The translations under genes and the position numbers were made by a program. A stretch of DNA of 11,301 bases from Bacteroidales bacterium (GTDB lineage Bacteria; Bacteroidota; Bacteroidia; Bacteroidales; Muribaculaceae), in NCBI GenBank assembly GCA_004553095.1, contig SFMJ01000072.1, forward strand, positions 1 to 11,301, read 5' to 3'. Positions 1 through 6,404 of this stretch are shown one piece after another. The notes under the pieces are model-generated. The model was not told the origin of the DNA. It searched no databases and saw only the letters and a program-made list of their open reading frames with translations. Position 1 is the first letter of the stretch. Each line of letters begins with the position of its first letter.

Positions 1-1
1 T

Positions 2-307
2 CCATTTTCCACGATAAAGGAAGAAGTACCCAATAAAGTACCCAATAAAGTACCCAATAAAGTACCCAATAAAGTACCCAATAAATCTGAGCTATCCATT
101 TTGAGACTACTCGCTGAAAATCCACGCCTCACACGCGTTGAACTTGCCGAAAAGGTCGGCATAACGGAGAATGGCGTGAAGAAGATTATCTCCAACATGA
201 AAGCCGTAGGATGGATAGAGCGCGTTCCGAGGAACGCGCTCTTTTTGTCTTATTTGTGCCGGATCAGATGGAGAGACGGCGTAGGGTGTTCATCAGTTCT
301 TGGTTGA
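2..307 (+). CDS. C-terminal fragment of a probable ATP-binding (AlbA_2/RecG-like) transcriptional regulator, 5' truncated
   Basis: The reading frame is open from base 2 to the TGA at 305-307, so the N-terminus lies outside the window. The visible protein has a lysine/glutamate-rich lead-in, then five tandem Val-Pro-Asn-Lys units, then a winged helix-turn-helix (SILRLLAENPRLTRVELAEK, followed by VGITENGVKKIISNMKAVGW and IERV). This C-terminal layout is typical of Bacteroidetes ATP-binding proteins with an AlbA_2 (formerly AAA_4) domain; some Fic-type proteins end in a similar helix-turn-helix, so the family is inferred from the tail only. After IERV the usual short C-terminal wing (a Gly/Lys/Tyr/Trp stretch) is replaced by unrelated sequence read through a terminator hairpin and into the 3' end of convergent pfkA (44-bp overlap). 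The last 30 or so residues may therefore not be native. An ATG-free start inside the window (TTG at 101) would begin within the helix-turn-helix and is unlikely. Confidence 0.55.
   Translation, partial: PFSTIKEEVPNKVPNKVPNKVPNKVPNKSELSILRLLAENPRLTRVELAEKVGITENGVKKIISNMKAVGWIERVPRNALFLSYLCRIRWRDGVGCSSVLG
26..85 (+). repeat. Five perfect 12-nt tandem repeats (gtacccaataaa), in frame
   Basis: Five consecutive perfect copies of gtacccaataaa encode Val-Pro-Asn-Lys five times. They link the unseen N-terminal part of the regulator to its C-terminal winged helix. Because the unit is four codons, gain or loss of copies changes linker length without shifting the frame. Confidence 0.95.
218..246 (+). 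terminator. Rho-independent terminator, 10-bp GC-rich hairpin plus T5
   Basis: The arms gagcgcgttc (218-227) and gaacgcgctc (232-241) are perfect reverse complements around the tetraloop CGAG, followed by TTTTT (242-246). The U-tract is on the plus strand only, so it terminates rightward transcription. It lies before the in-frame stop of the left-edge gene (305-307) and 18 bp beyond the pfkA stop. The arm sequence recurs at 2862-2877 and 11230-11245. Confidence 0.85.
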
Positions 308-1244
308 TCGGTTTTTCGTTTTTGATAGCCTTGGTGAAGGGGACATAAACGATTTCGTCATTTTTGATACCGATCATGACGTTGCGCTGGTCGTCGAGGA
401 AGGCGTCGATAGCGGCGGCACCCATTCTCGAAGCGAGGATACGGTCGTGAGCCGTCGGCGAACCGCCACGTTGCAAGTGACCGAGGATCGAGACGCGGAC
501 ATCATATCCGGGGAACTCATCCTTAACACGTTGCGCCAGGCCCATAGCGCCACCGGTGGCAGGGGATTCAGCCACGAGCACAATCGAAGAGTTTTTCGAC
601 TTGCGGAATCCGTTCTGGATCAGTTCGGCAAGTTGGTCTTGTTTGGTAGAGATCTCGGGAATGATGGCAGCCTCGGCGCCTGCGGCGATAGCGCCATTGA
701 GGGCGAGATAGCCTGCCTCGCGCCCCATCACCTCGATGAAGAAGAGACGCTCGTGGGAGGTGGCGGTGTCGCGAATCTTGTCGACACACTCCATTATGGT
801 ATTGAGGGCGGTGTCATAACCGATGGTGGTATCAGTGCCATAGAGGTCATTGTCGATAGTGCCGGGGAGTCCGACGATCGGGAATTGGAACTCATTGGCG
901 AAGATGCGAGCACCGGTGAGCGAGCCGTCACCACCGATCACTACCAAGCCATCGATCTCATGACGGCGCAACACATCGTAGGCACACTGACGCCCCTCGG
1001 GGGTCGTAAATTCCTTACAACGGGCTGTCTTCAAGATCGTACCGCCACGCTGTATGATATTTGATACATTTTGTGTCGAAAACTCTTCGATCTCATCAAA
1101 GATAAGTCCGCGATATCCGCGATAGATACCATGTACTCTTAGGCCGGCACATATTCCGGCGCGTGTCACCGCACGAATAGCGGCATTCATACCGGGTGCA
1201 TCGCCACCTGAAGTGAGGATGCCAATTGATTTTACGTTACTCAT
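264..1244 (-). CDS. pfkA: ATP-dependent 6-phosphofructokinase
   Basis: Phosphorylates fructose 6-phosphate to fructose 1,6-bisphosphate with ATP, the committed step of glycolysis, in the cytoplasm. The 326-residue length is normal for bacterial PfkA. Visible motifs are GGDAPGMNAAIR near residues 13-24 (nucleotide-binding loop), GGDGS at 104-108, PGTIDND at 127-133 with the catalytic-base Asp131, MGREAGYLA at 173-181, and LGHLQRGGSPTAHDR at 254-268 (substrate-binding). Gly in GGDGS and in PGTIDND (where PPi-dependent enzymes have Asp and Lys) indicates the ATP-dependent class. The ATG at 1244 places the first beta strand (SIGILTSGGDAPG) correctly. The gene is monocistronic in view, convergent to the left-edge regulator and divergent from the HAD gene, with a candidate promoter at 1261-1268. 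Confidence 0.97.
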   Translation of the reverse strand: MSNVKSIGILTSGGDAPGMNAAIRAVTRAGICAGLRVHGIYRGYRGLIFDEIEEFSTQNVSNIIQRGGTILKTARCKEFTTPEGRQCAYDVLRRHEIDGLVVIGGDGSLTGARIFANEFQFPIVGLPGTIDNDLYGTDTTIGYDTALNTIMECVDKIRDTATSHERLFFIEVMGREAGYLALNGAIAAGAEAAIIPEISTKQDQLAELIQNGFRKSKNSSIVLVAESPATGGAMGLAQRVKDEFPGYDVRVSILGHLQRGGSPTAHDRILASRMGAAAIDAFLDDQRNVMIGIKNDEIVYVPFTKAIKNEKPINQELMNTLRRLSI

Positions 1245-1260
1245 ATTAATCCAGTTTTCA

Positions 1261-1268
1261 CAAAATTA
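1261..1268 (-). promoter_or_regulatory. Candidate pfkA promoter, Bacteroidetes -7 box (TAATTTTG)
   Basis: Read on the minus strand, this octamer is TAATTTTG, an exact match to the Bacteroidetes sigma-ABfr -7 consensus TAnnTTTG, 16 bp upstream of the pfkA ATG. I see no clear -33 TTTG at the expected spacing, so the call rests on the -7 box and position alone. Confidence 0.5.
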
Positions 1269-1279
1269 GTAAATTTTAT

Positions 1280-1287
1280 TAACTTTG
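1280..1287 (+). promoter_or_regulatory. Candidate promoter for the HAD hydrolase-ribF unit, -7 box (TAACTTTG)
   Basis: TAACTTTG matches TAnnTTTG exactly. A T-rich TTTTC tract at 1255-1259 lies roughly where a -33 TTTG would be. Transcription would start near 1293, which leaves about 20 nt of leader before the ATG at 1314. This promoter overlaps the alternative GTG start at 1287 and argues against it. Confidence 0.6.
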
Positions 1288-1313
1288 TGAAGAATTTTCA
1301 GACAAATCGTGCT

Positions 1314-1943
1314 ATGCAAGGACTAAAAAATATAATTATAGACCTCGGAGGGGTGGTAATCGACCTGGATCGCGACCGCTGTGTGAGGTCGTTCGAGGCT
1401 CTCGGATTGAGTGGAGTTGACTCTATGCTTGGACTTTACCGACAGGAAGAACCATTTCTGTCGATCGAAACGGGGAAAATCACAGCTGCTCAATTTTTTG
1501 ACAATATCCGCAAACTCTCGGGCAGGGATCTGACCGATGTCGAGATCGAGCGGGCATTTGTGGATTTTCTGGTGGCACTTCCGGTCGAGCGATTGCAGGC
1601 GATGCGTCGGCTTCGTGCCGCCGGCTATCGGGTGTATATGATCTCGAACACCAACGCTGTGATGTATGATGGTTGGATCTCGGAGGCGTTCCGTCAGGAG
1701 GGTCTTCGAGTCGGCGATTATTTCGATGGCATCATCACGAGCTTCGCCGAGGGAGTCTGCAAACCGGATCCCGCCATCTTCGAGCGGCTCTTGGGTCGCT
1801 ATTCGCTTGATCCGGCAGAGAGCCTGCTCCTCGACGATTCGGAGGCAAACTGTGAGGCGGCACGCCGCCATGGCATGCAAGCCCTACGCATCATCGGCGA
1901 CACTACTCTATGCAGTGTGGCTGAGCAACTTACCGCCCAATGA
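1314..1943 (+). CDS. HAD-superfamily (subfamily IA, YihX-like) hydrolase, probable phosphatase
   Basis: Likely a cytoplasmic sugar-phosphate phosphatase of the haloacid dehalogenase superfamily. The 209-residue protein shows all four HAD motifs: I, IIIDLGGVVIDLD at 7-19 with nucleophile Asp10; II, MISNTN with Ser111; III, Lys150 in GVCKPDP; IV, LLLDDSEAN with Asp174/Asp175. A helical cap lies between motifs I and II (about residues 20-95). The second motif I aspartate (nucleophile+2) is Gly12, as in the DLG form of E. coli YihX (alpha-glucose-1-phosphatase) and related proteins, so this is a family trait and not decay. The substrate cannot be read from sequence. I chose the ATG at 1314 because the GTG at 1287 lies inside the likely -7 box and would add nine residues before the first beta strand. 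It is 15 bp upstream of ribF and probably co-transcribed with it; a role in removing phosphate from a riboflavin precursor is conceivable but only inference. Confidence 0.88.
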   Translation: MQGLKNIIIDLGGVVIDLDRDRCVRSFEALGLSGVDSMLGLYRQEEPFLSIETGKITAAQFFDNIRKLSGRDLTDVEIERAFVDFLVALPVERLQAMRRLRAAGYRVYMISNTNAVMYDGWISEAFRQEGLRVGDYFDGIITSFAEGVCKPDPAIFERLLGRYSLDPAESLLLDDSEANCEAARRHGMQALRIIGDTTLCSVAEQLTAQ

Positions 1944-1958
1944 CCACCTTAGAACGCC

Positions 1959-2864
1959 ATGAAGGAGAGTAATAATTCGCAACCTCGAAGGGGGAGGGTG
2001 GTGACTGTCGGCACGTTCGATGGCTATCATCGAGGGCATGCCGAGGTGGTGGCATGTGTACAAGCCATCGCTGCGGAGCATGACTTGTCGCCGATGGTGA
2101 TTACTTTCGACCGTCATCCTCTGGAGGTGGTGGCGCCGGAGCGAGCACCCCGCATGATCATGGATCCCGATCGACGCGACTCACTCCTTCGGGAGGCGGG
2201 AATGAGGGTGGAGCGGATAGCCTTCACTCGCGAGGTGATGGGCACTACGGCTCGGGAGTGGATGGAGATTATGGTAAGGCGTTATGATGCGAAGGTGATC
2301 GTGTTGGGATATGACAACACGTTTGGCAGGGATGGTGCGAAATTGCAACCGGCAGATTTTCAGCGATATGGTGAAGAATTGGGGATCGAAGTAGTGGTGG
2401 CACCCCGCGTGGAGGGGTGCAGTTCGTCGGCGGTGAGGAGGCTTATCGCCGAGGGGAGAATCGGGGAGGCTAATGATATCTTGGGGAGGAGGTTTTGCCT
2501 TAGCGGAATCGTGGAGCATGGCAGGGGTTTCGGCCATACTATCGGGGTTCCGACAGCCAACATATCCTTGGCCGGCCGGCAGTTGTTGCCCCTCAGCGGC
2601 GTGTATGTGGCAGAAGCAGAGATCGATGGCAAGAGCAGCACGGCGGTGGTCAACATCGGCAGGTGTCCGACGGTGACCGACGGCACTCGTCTCACGGTGG
2701 AGGCGAACCTATTAGACTTCAGTGGCGAGATCTACGGCCGGCAGCTCAGCCTGTATATCATCGAGAGGCTACGCGACGAACGCAAATTCGACAGCCTCGA
2801 CAGCCTACGCCGCCAGATCGCCCAAGACATAACCCAAGCCCGCACCATAGCCGCCACCCACTAA
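1959..2864 (+). CDS. ribF: Bifunctional riboflavin kinase / FAD synthetase
   Basis: Converts riboflavin to FMN and then FMN to FAD. The 301-residue length is typical. The N-terminal FAD synthetase (nucleotidyltransferase) domain has GTFDGYHRGH at 18-27 (HxGH nucleotide-binding motif), GYDNTFGRD at 117-125 and SSSAVR at 155-160 (the ISSTxxR-type loop). The C-terminal riboflavin kinase domain has GRGFGHTIGVPTANI ending near 202 (PTAN motif), GVYVAEA at 214-220, NIGRCPTV at 232-239 and Glu248 in VEANLLDF, the likely catalytic base. Both halves look intact. It lies 15 bp downstream of the HAD gene and likely shares its promoter. Its TAA stop is the first three bases of a 16-nt element repeated at 11230-11245. 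Confidence 0.97.
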   Translation: MKESNNSQPRRGRVVTVGTFDGYHRGHAEVVACVQAIAAEHDLSPMVITFDRHPLEVVAPERAPRMIMDPDRRDSLLREAGMRVERIAFTREVMGTTAREWMEIMVRRYDAKVIVLGYDNTFGRDGAKLQPADFQRYGEELGIEVVVAPRVEGCSSSAVRRLIAEGRIGEANDILGRRFCLSGIVEHGRGFGHTIGVPTANISLAGRQLLPLSGVYVAEAEIDGKSSTAVVNIGRCPTVTDGTRLTVEANLLDFSGEIYGRQLSLYIIERLRDERKFDSLDSLRRQIAQDITQARTIAATH

Positions 2865-2877
2865 GAGCGCGTTCCTT
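2862..2877 (+). repeat. Copy 1 of the dispersed 16-nt element taagagcgcgttcctt
   Basis: Begins with the ribF stop codon and is identical over 16 nt to 11230-11245. Its core matches 14 nt on the minus strand of the terminator at 218-246. A T-rich tract follows. Bases 2863-2870 could pair (one G-U) with gcgctttt at 2905-2912, giving a weak long-loop terminator for ribF; this is uncertain. Confidence 0.7.
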
Positions 2878-2970
2878 GTTTTTGCTTTTCTTTTCCGGGA
2901 TTTTGCGCTTTTTTCCGGATTCGGTTGAAATAATCGGGGGGAATTGGGTGGGATTATGAAATTATTTTAT

Positions 2971-2978
2971 TATCTTTG
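2971..2978 (+). promoter_or_regulatory. Candidate upp promoter, -7 box (TATCTTTG)
   Basis: TATCTTTG matches the Bacteroidetes -7 consensus TAnnTTTG exactly, in a locally AT-rich stretch. TTGG at 2944-2947 is a possible -33 element, slightly far away. The 218-bp region 2865-3082 holds no convincing gene. A start near 2985 would give an upp leader of about 100 nt that contains a small hairpin (3017-3036). Confidence 0.6.
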
Positions 2979-3082
2979 TTAAATTTATGTATGTAGGAAC
3001 GATCCTGACATGAGTTTTTCGGCTAATATAGCGAAAGCATTTTGTCGGGAGAGAATGAACAAAGCAAAGATCATCGAGTTAT

Positions 3083-3736
3083 ATGGAAGTAATAAATTTT
3101 GCGAATACACCGAGCCTTGTAAGCCGCTACATGCTGGAATTGCGTAGCGTCGACATTCAGAACGATCGACTTCGCTTCCGCACGAACATCGATCGCATCG
3201 GTCAGATCATGGCATACGAGATCTCGAAGAGACTGGAATATAAAGAGACTGAAGTAACGACGCCCTTGGGCAAGTGCATCTGTCAAGAGCCTGCCGAGCA
3301 GATCGTCTTGGCGACCATACTACGCGCCGGGCTCCCCTTCCACCATGGTTTTCTATCCTATTTCGACCATGCGGAGAATGCCTTTGTCAGCGCCTATCGC
3401 CGCTACAAAGAGAAGGGTGACACCTTCGATGTGCTGATTGAATATCTCGCCTCCCCCTCGATCGAGGGCAAGACACTCATCCTGGTAGACCCGATGCTCG
3501 CCACCGGCAGTTCGATGGACCTGGCATACAGGGCACTCCTCTCCAAGGGCACTCCGGCACATATCCATGTGGCAAGCGTCATCGCCTCCAAGCAAAGCGT
3601 CGAATATATCCGTCAGCACCTCCCCGACGACACCACACTATGGTGTGGCGCCATCGACGATGAGGTCAACTCCCACAGTTATATCGTGCCGGGACTCGGC
3701 GATGCCGGCGACCTGGCTTACGGCGAGAAGGAGTAG
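3083..3736 (+). CDS. upp: Uracil phosphoribosyltransferase
   Basis: Makes UMP from uracil and PRPP (pyrimidine salvage) in the cytoplasm. The 217-residue protein has the Bacteroidales-type N-terminus (RFRTNIDRIGQIMAYEISK), ATILRAGLPFHHGF at 77-90, the PRPP-binding loop LVDPMLATGSS at 134-144, and the uracil-binding C-terminal motif PGLGDAGDLAYGEK at 203-216. All landmarks of the family are present in order. The start at 3083 is chosen because homologues begin at the same point before the first beta strand; no good Shine-Dalgarno is seen, which is normal for this phylum. It is preceded by a -7 promoter about 105 bp upstream and followed after a 33-bp heptamer-repeat spacer by recF. Its TAG stop is part of the first heptamer. 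Confidence 0.96.
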   Translation: MEVINFANTPSLVSRYMLELRSVDIQNDRLRFRTNIDRIGQIMAYEISKRLEYKETEVTTPLGKCICQEPAEQIVLATILRAGLPFHHGFLSYFDHAENAFVSAYRRYKEKGDTFDVLIEYLASPSIEGKTLILVDPMLATGSSMDLAYRALLSKGTPAHIHVASVIASKQSVEYIRQHLPDDTTLWCGAIDDEVNSHSYIVPGLGDAGDLAYGEKE

Positions 3737-3768
3737 AGGTTAGAGGTTAGAGGTTAGAGATTCGAGAT
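3734..3768 (+). repeat. Heptanucleotide tandem array (tagaggt) filling the upp-recF gap
   Basis: Three perfect copies of tagaggt (3734-3740, 3741-3747, 3748-3754) are followed by two degenerate copies, tagagat and tcgagat. They run from the upp stop codon to one base before the recF ATG. Each unit holds AGAGG or AGAG, a Shine-Dalgarno-like purine run. Because seven is not a multiple of three and the array lies in the recF leader, copy-number change would alter leader length and ribosome-site spacing. Confidence 0.9.
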
Positions 3769-3769
3769 T

Positions 3770-4897
3770 ATGCTGATAGAGAAGATCGAGATAATAGACT
3801 TTAAGAATATAGCGACGGCTGAGATGGAATTTTCGGGCGGCGTGAATTGCTTGCTGGGTCTCAACGGCATGGGCAAGAGCAACCTCTTGGAGGCAATCCA
3901 CTTTCTGAGCATGGTCCGCCCGATGAGTTCGATGCCGGAGAGTGCACTGATCCGTCACGGGGCGCAGGCGCTGATGGTGAAGGGGCGCTATCTTCTCGAC
4001 AATGGCAGCAGTCAGAGCGTGAGTTGCGGCATAGTCAAAGGGAAGGGTAAGACCCTGAGACGCAACGACAAGGAATACCAGCGCATCTCGGAGCACATCG
4101 GCAAATTCCCGATCGTGAGCATCACCCCCTCCGACTCGGAGATAGTGACCGGCAGCGGCGAAGTGAGGCGCAAACTCATCGATGTGGTAATCTCGCAAGC
4201 CGACGGAGCATATCTGAGCCGACTCATCCGCTACAACAAAGCCTTGGAGAGCCGCAACAAGATGCTCCGCGCCGGAGTGTCCGACCATCTGCTCTACGAA
4301 TCGATCGAGGTGAACATGTCGGAAGCGGCGGCATATATCCATCAGGCGCGTGCCGACTGGACTGCCGAGATACAGCCCGACTTCGAGCGCTACTACACCC
4401 GCATTTCCGGCGATGCCGAACGAGCCTCGCTCGCCTACAAGAGCGTGCTCAACGACCGTACGATGCAAGAGGTGCTCAACGCCGAGAGGGGCAGAGACCT
4501 GGCATTAGGCTACACCTCGTCGGGGATCCATCGCGATGACCTCTACACCCAACTCGACGACTACTCCATGAGGCGACTCGGAAGCCAAGGACAGGTGAAG
4601 ACCTTCACCATAGCCCTCAAGCTCGCCATCTACGACTATCTGCGACGCAAAGGGGGCGAACGGCCCATCCTTCTGCTCGACGATATATTCGACAAACTCG
4701 ACTCAAGCCGCGTGGCCCGCATCATCGACGAAGTCAGCGGCAGCGAGAACTTCGGTCAAATATTCATCACCGACACCAACCTGCAACACCTCGACGAGAC
4801 CCTCTCCGGCATCCGCTCCAAGAGCCGCCTCTTCGAAGTGACCGACGGCCGTTTCGATGTCAGAGGTGGAGAACCGAAAGATAACGAAAACAACTAA
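3770..4897 (+). CDS. recF: DNA replication/repair protein RecF
   Basis: An SMC-like ATPase that binds single-strand/double-strand junctions and helps RecOR load RecA at gaps. The 375 residues contain Walker A GLNGMGKS at 30-37, TPSDSEIVTGSGEVRR at 119-134 (RecF-specific), SGIHRDDL at 251-258 (usually GPHRDDL in RecF), the ABC signature LGSQGQ at 270-275, and Walker B ILLLDDIFDKLD at 300-311. The final acidic/Asn-rich tail (EPKDNENN) is unlike the core and probably unstructured. The ATG at 3770 starts directly on the first beta strand (LIEKIEIIDFKNI). It sits 33 bp after upp and 12 bp before a DUF721 gene; recF-DUF721 adjacency is a recurrent bacterial arrangement. Confidence 0.97.
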   Translation: MLIEKIEIIDFKNIATAEMEFSGGVNCLLGLNGMGKSNLLEAIHFLSMVRPMSSMPESALIRHGAQALMVKGRYLLDNGSSQSVSCGIVKGKGKTLRRNDKEYQRISEHIGKFPIVSITPSDSEIVTGSGEVRRKLIDVVISQADGAYLSRLIRYNKALESRNKMLRAGVSDHLLYESIEVNMSEAAAYIHQARADWTAEIQPDFERYYTRISGDAERASLAYKSVLNDRTMQEVLNAERGRDLALGYTSSGIHRDDLYTQLDDYSMRRLGSQGQVKTFTIALKLAIYDYLRRKGGERPILLLDDIFDKLDSSRVARIIDEVSGSENFGQIFITDTNLQHLDETLSGIRSKSRLFEVTDGRFDVRGGEPKDNENN

Positions 4898-4909
4898 CCC
4901 ACACCCGCT

Positions 4910-5200
4910 ATGGAGAGACAAGAGGCTGAAAGTCTGGGAGATGTGTTGCGACGCACTCTCGAACAGCAGGGGATGACCGGGCGTCTCTACGAGGCGCGTG
5001 CCATCAGCATCTGGCCCCTCGTGGTGGGAGAGCATATCGCGGCTCTTTGCTCGAGACCTTCCGTGTGGCGAGGGGTCATGACCATTTACGTCAAGAGCGC
5101 CCCGCTACGCCAAGAACTCAACATGAGCCGATCTACATTGACCCGCATCCTCAACGAAGAATTGGGACGCAACGTCATCAATGAAATAAAATTCTTATAA
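4910..5200 (+). CDS. DUF721 domain-containing protein (DciA-like)
   Basis: A 96-residue protein covering a single DUF721 domain: a helical start (SLGDVLRRTLEQQGMTGRL), the conserved W in SIWPLVVGEHIA at about 33-44, a beta region GVMTIYVKSAPLRQELNM, and a C-terminal LTRILNEELGRNVINEIKFL. DUF721 includes DciA, which helps load the replicative helicase DnaB in bacteria lacking DnaC/DnaI. Whether this short form has that role is inferred from family and from its place 12 bp after recF. Shadow frames overlap it, but the family pattern and position make this the real gene. Confidence 0.9.
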   Translation: MERQEAESLGDVLRRTLEQQGMTGRLYEARAISIWPLVVGEHIAALCSRPSVWRGVMTIYVKSAPLRQELNMSRSTLTRILNEELGRNVINEIKFL

Positions 5201-5269
5201 CCACCAATAGGGCGCCTTCCCTCCGGGAAACGCACTCTAAATAGAAAACGTTCCGGCAAGAAACAAGAC

Positions 5270-5704
5270 ATGGATCCAAATACACTACCCGAATTATCAC
5301 AATTCACTCACTCCATAGATCTGCAACTCAGATTTAACGACATCGACATACTCGGACATCTCAACAACACGGTCTACTTCTCCTTCTTCGACACGGGCAA
5401 GGCGAGATTTTTCGAACATATCGTCGATGGCAATATCGACTGGAAGCGAGTTGACGTGGTGATAGCCAACATCGATTGTTGCTACATCAGTCCGATATTC
5501 TTCGGTGAAGATATCAGAGTCTACACGCGCTGCATGAGCATCTCGAACAAGAGTTTCCGGTTGCAGCAGGTGCTGGTGGAGGAGACCAAAGGAGTGATAA
5601 AAGCGGCGGCGGAGACAGTGATGGTAAGTTTCGACAGAGAGACTCAGAAATCGGTGGAACTCCCCGATCTATGGCGTCAAGCCCTGGAGCATTCCATGGC
5701 ATAA
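5270..5704 (+). CDS. Hot-dog fold acyl-CoA thioesterase (4HBT, FadM/YbgC-like)
   Basis: A 144-residue single hot-dog domain. The hallmark RFNDIDILGHLNNTVYFSFF at 21-40 carries the active-site Asp/Gly-His-x-Asn-Asn motif of the 4-hydroxybenzoyl-CoA thioesterase family. It is followed by a helix (FDTGKARFFEHI), strands VVIANIDCCYISPIFFGEDIRVYTR and a C-terminal strand AAAETVMVSFDRETQ. It probably hydrolyses a cytoplasmic acyl-CoA; the substrate is not readable. It lies 69 bp after the DUF721 gene and 58 bp before the isomerase, in the same direction, so it is likely part of the same transcription unit. The upstream gap has a minor hairpin (ttccc/gggaa) without a U-tract and no Bacteroidetes -7 box. 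Confidence 0.93.
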   Translation: MDPNTLPELSQFTHSIDLQLRFNDIDILGHLNNTVYFSFFDTGKARFFEHIVDGNIDWKRVDVVIANIDCCYISPIFFGEDIRVYTRCMSISNKSFRLQQVLVEETKGVIKAAAETVMVSFDRETQKSVELPDLWRQALEHSMA

Positions 5705-5762
5705 CCCGATAAATAAGTAAAAGAACAGGTCGAAAAGGCCGAACAACATAATCTGAATAATC

Positions 5763-6374
5763 GTGGAAAACAGAGATAAAGTAAAGGAGATGATGCTCGA
5801 CATCCTCAAGAGAGAATCGGAAGCCGTGATGAGCATACCGGTGAGTGACGCATACGCAGAGGCGATCGACCTGATCGTGGAGCATGTGAATCATCGAGGC
5901 GGCAAGTTGATCACCTCGGGGATGGGGAAAGCGGGACAGATAGCGATGAACATAGCCACTACCTTCAGTTCGACAGGCACACCCGCCACCTTCTTACACC
6001 CCTCGGAGGCGCAACATGGCGACTTGGGCATCATGCAGAAGAACGACTTGTTGTTGCTCCTGAGCAATAGTGGCAAGACCCGTGAGATCGTCGAACTTGT
6101 GGAATTGGCAAGGACGCTGAACCCCGGAGTGCCTATAATTGTTATAACAGGGAACCCGGAGAGTCTCTTGGGGCGTTCGGGCGATGTTGTAATCTCTACC
6201 GGAGGGAGCCCCGAGGTGTGTCCTTTGGGACTGACACCCACCACCTCCACCACGATGATGACCGTCATCGGTGACGTGCTCGTGGTCGGTGTGATGAAGG
6301 CCATAGGTTTCACCAAAGAGGAGTATGCCAAACGCCATCACGGCGGCTACTTGGGAGAGAAATCTCGCAAATAA
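5763..6374 (+). CDS. kdsD: Single-domain SIS arabinose-5-phosphate isomerase (KdsD/KpsF-like)
   Basis: Likely interconverts ribulose 5-phosphate and arabinose 5-phosphate, the first step to Kdo for the lipopolysaccharide core. The 203 residues form only the SIS domain: SGMGKAGQIA at 52-61, STGTPATFLHPSEAQHGDLG at 70-89, SNSGKTREI at 101-109, CPLGLTPTTSTT at 153-164, and EEYAKRHHGGYLG near 186-198 with active-site histidines. The C-terminal CBS pair of E. coli KdsD/GutQ is absent; CBS-less arabinose-5-phosphate isomerases are known, including in Bacteroides, so this is not a truncation. A generic sugar-phosphate isomerase is the alternative. The start is uncertain: GTG at 5763 or ATG at 5790/5793 directly after aaggag; all keep the whole domain. 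It is followed 30 bp later by the TPR gene. Confidence 0.9.
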   Translation: MENRDKVKEMMLDILKRESEAVMSIPVSDAYAEAIDLIVEHVNHRGGKLITSGMGKAGQIAMNIATTFSSTGTPATFLHPSEAQHGDLGIMQKNDLLLLLSNSGKTREIVELVELARTLNPGVPIIVITGNPESLLGRSGDVVISTGGSPEVCPLGLTPTTSTTMMTVIGDVLVVGVMKAIGFTKEEYAKRHHGGYLGEKSRK

Positions 6375-6404
6375 AAAATTGAAACATCTAAAAACCACAA
6401 AGAT

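Noticed and set aside
26..85. CRISPR array
   Set aside because: Units are contiguous 12-mers without spacers and are in frame within a coding sequence.
300..1064. 254-codon plus-strand open frame
   Set aside because: Lies fully antisense to pfkA, which has all family motifs; the frame is a by-product of GC-rich codon use and shows no recognisable domain.
1287..1313. Upstream GTG start for the HAD hydrolase
   Set aside because: It overlaps the likely -7 promoter box and the added nine residues precede the first beta strand; the ATG at 1314 fits better.
3010..3150. Possible small ORF starting in the upp leader and overlapping the upp 5' end
   Set aside because: About 45 codons, no ribosome site, no recognisable sequence, and largely overlaps upp in another frame.
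3740..4468. 242-codon minus-strand open frame
   Set aside because: Antisense to recF, with a Val/His-rich composition typical of a shadow frame and no motif.
5209..5232. Hairpin ttccc-tcc-gggaa between the DUF721 and thioesterase genes as a terminator
   Set aside because: The stem is only five base pairs plus a broken outer stem, and no U-tract follows.
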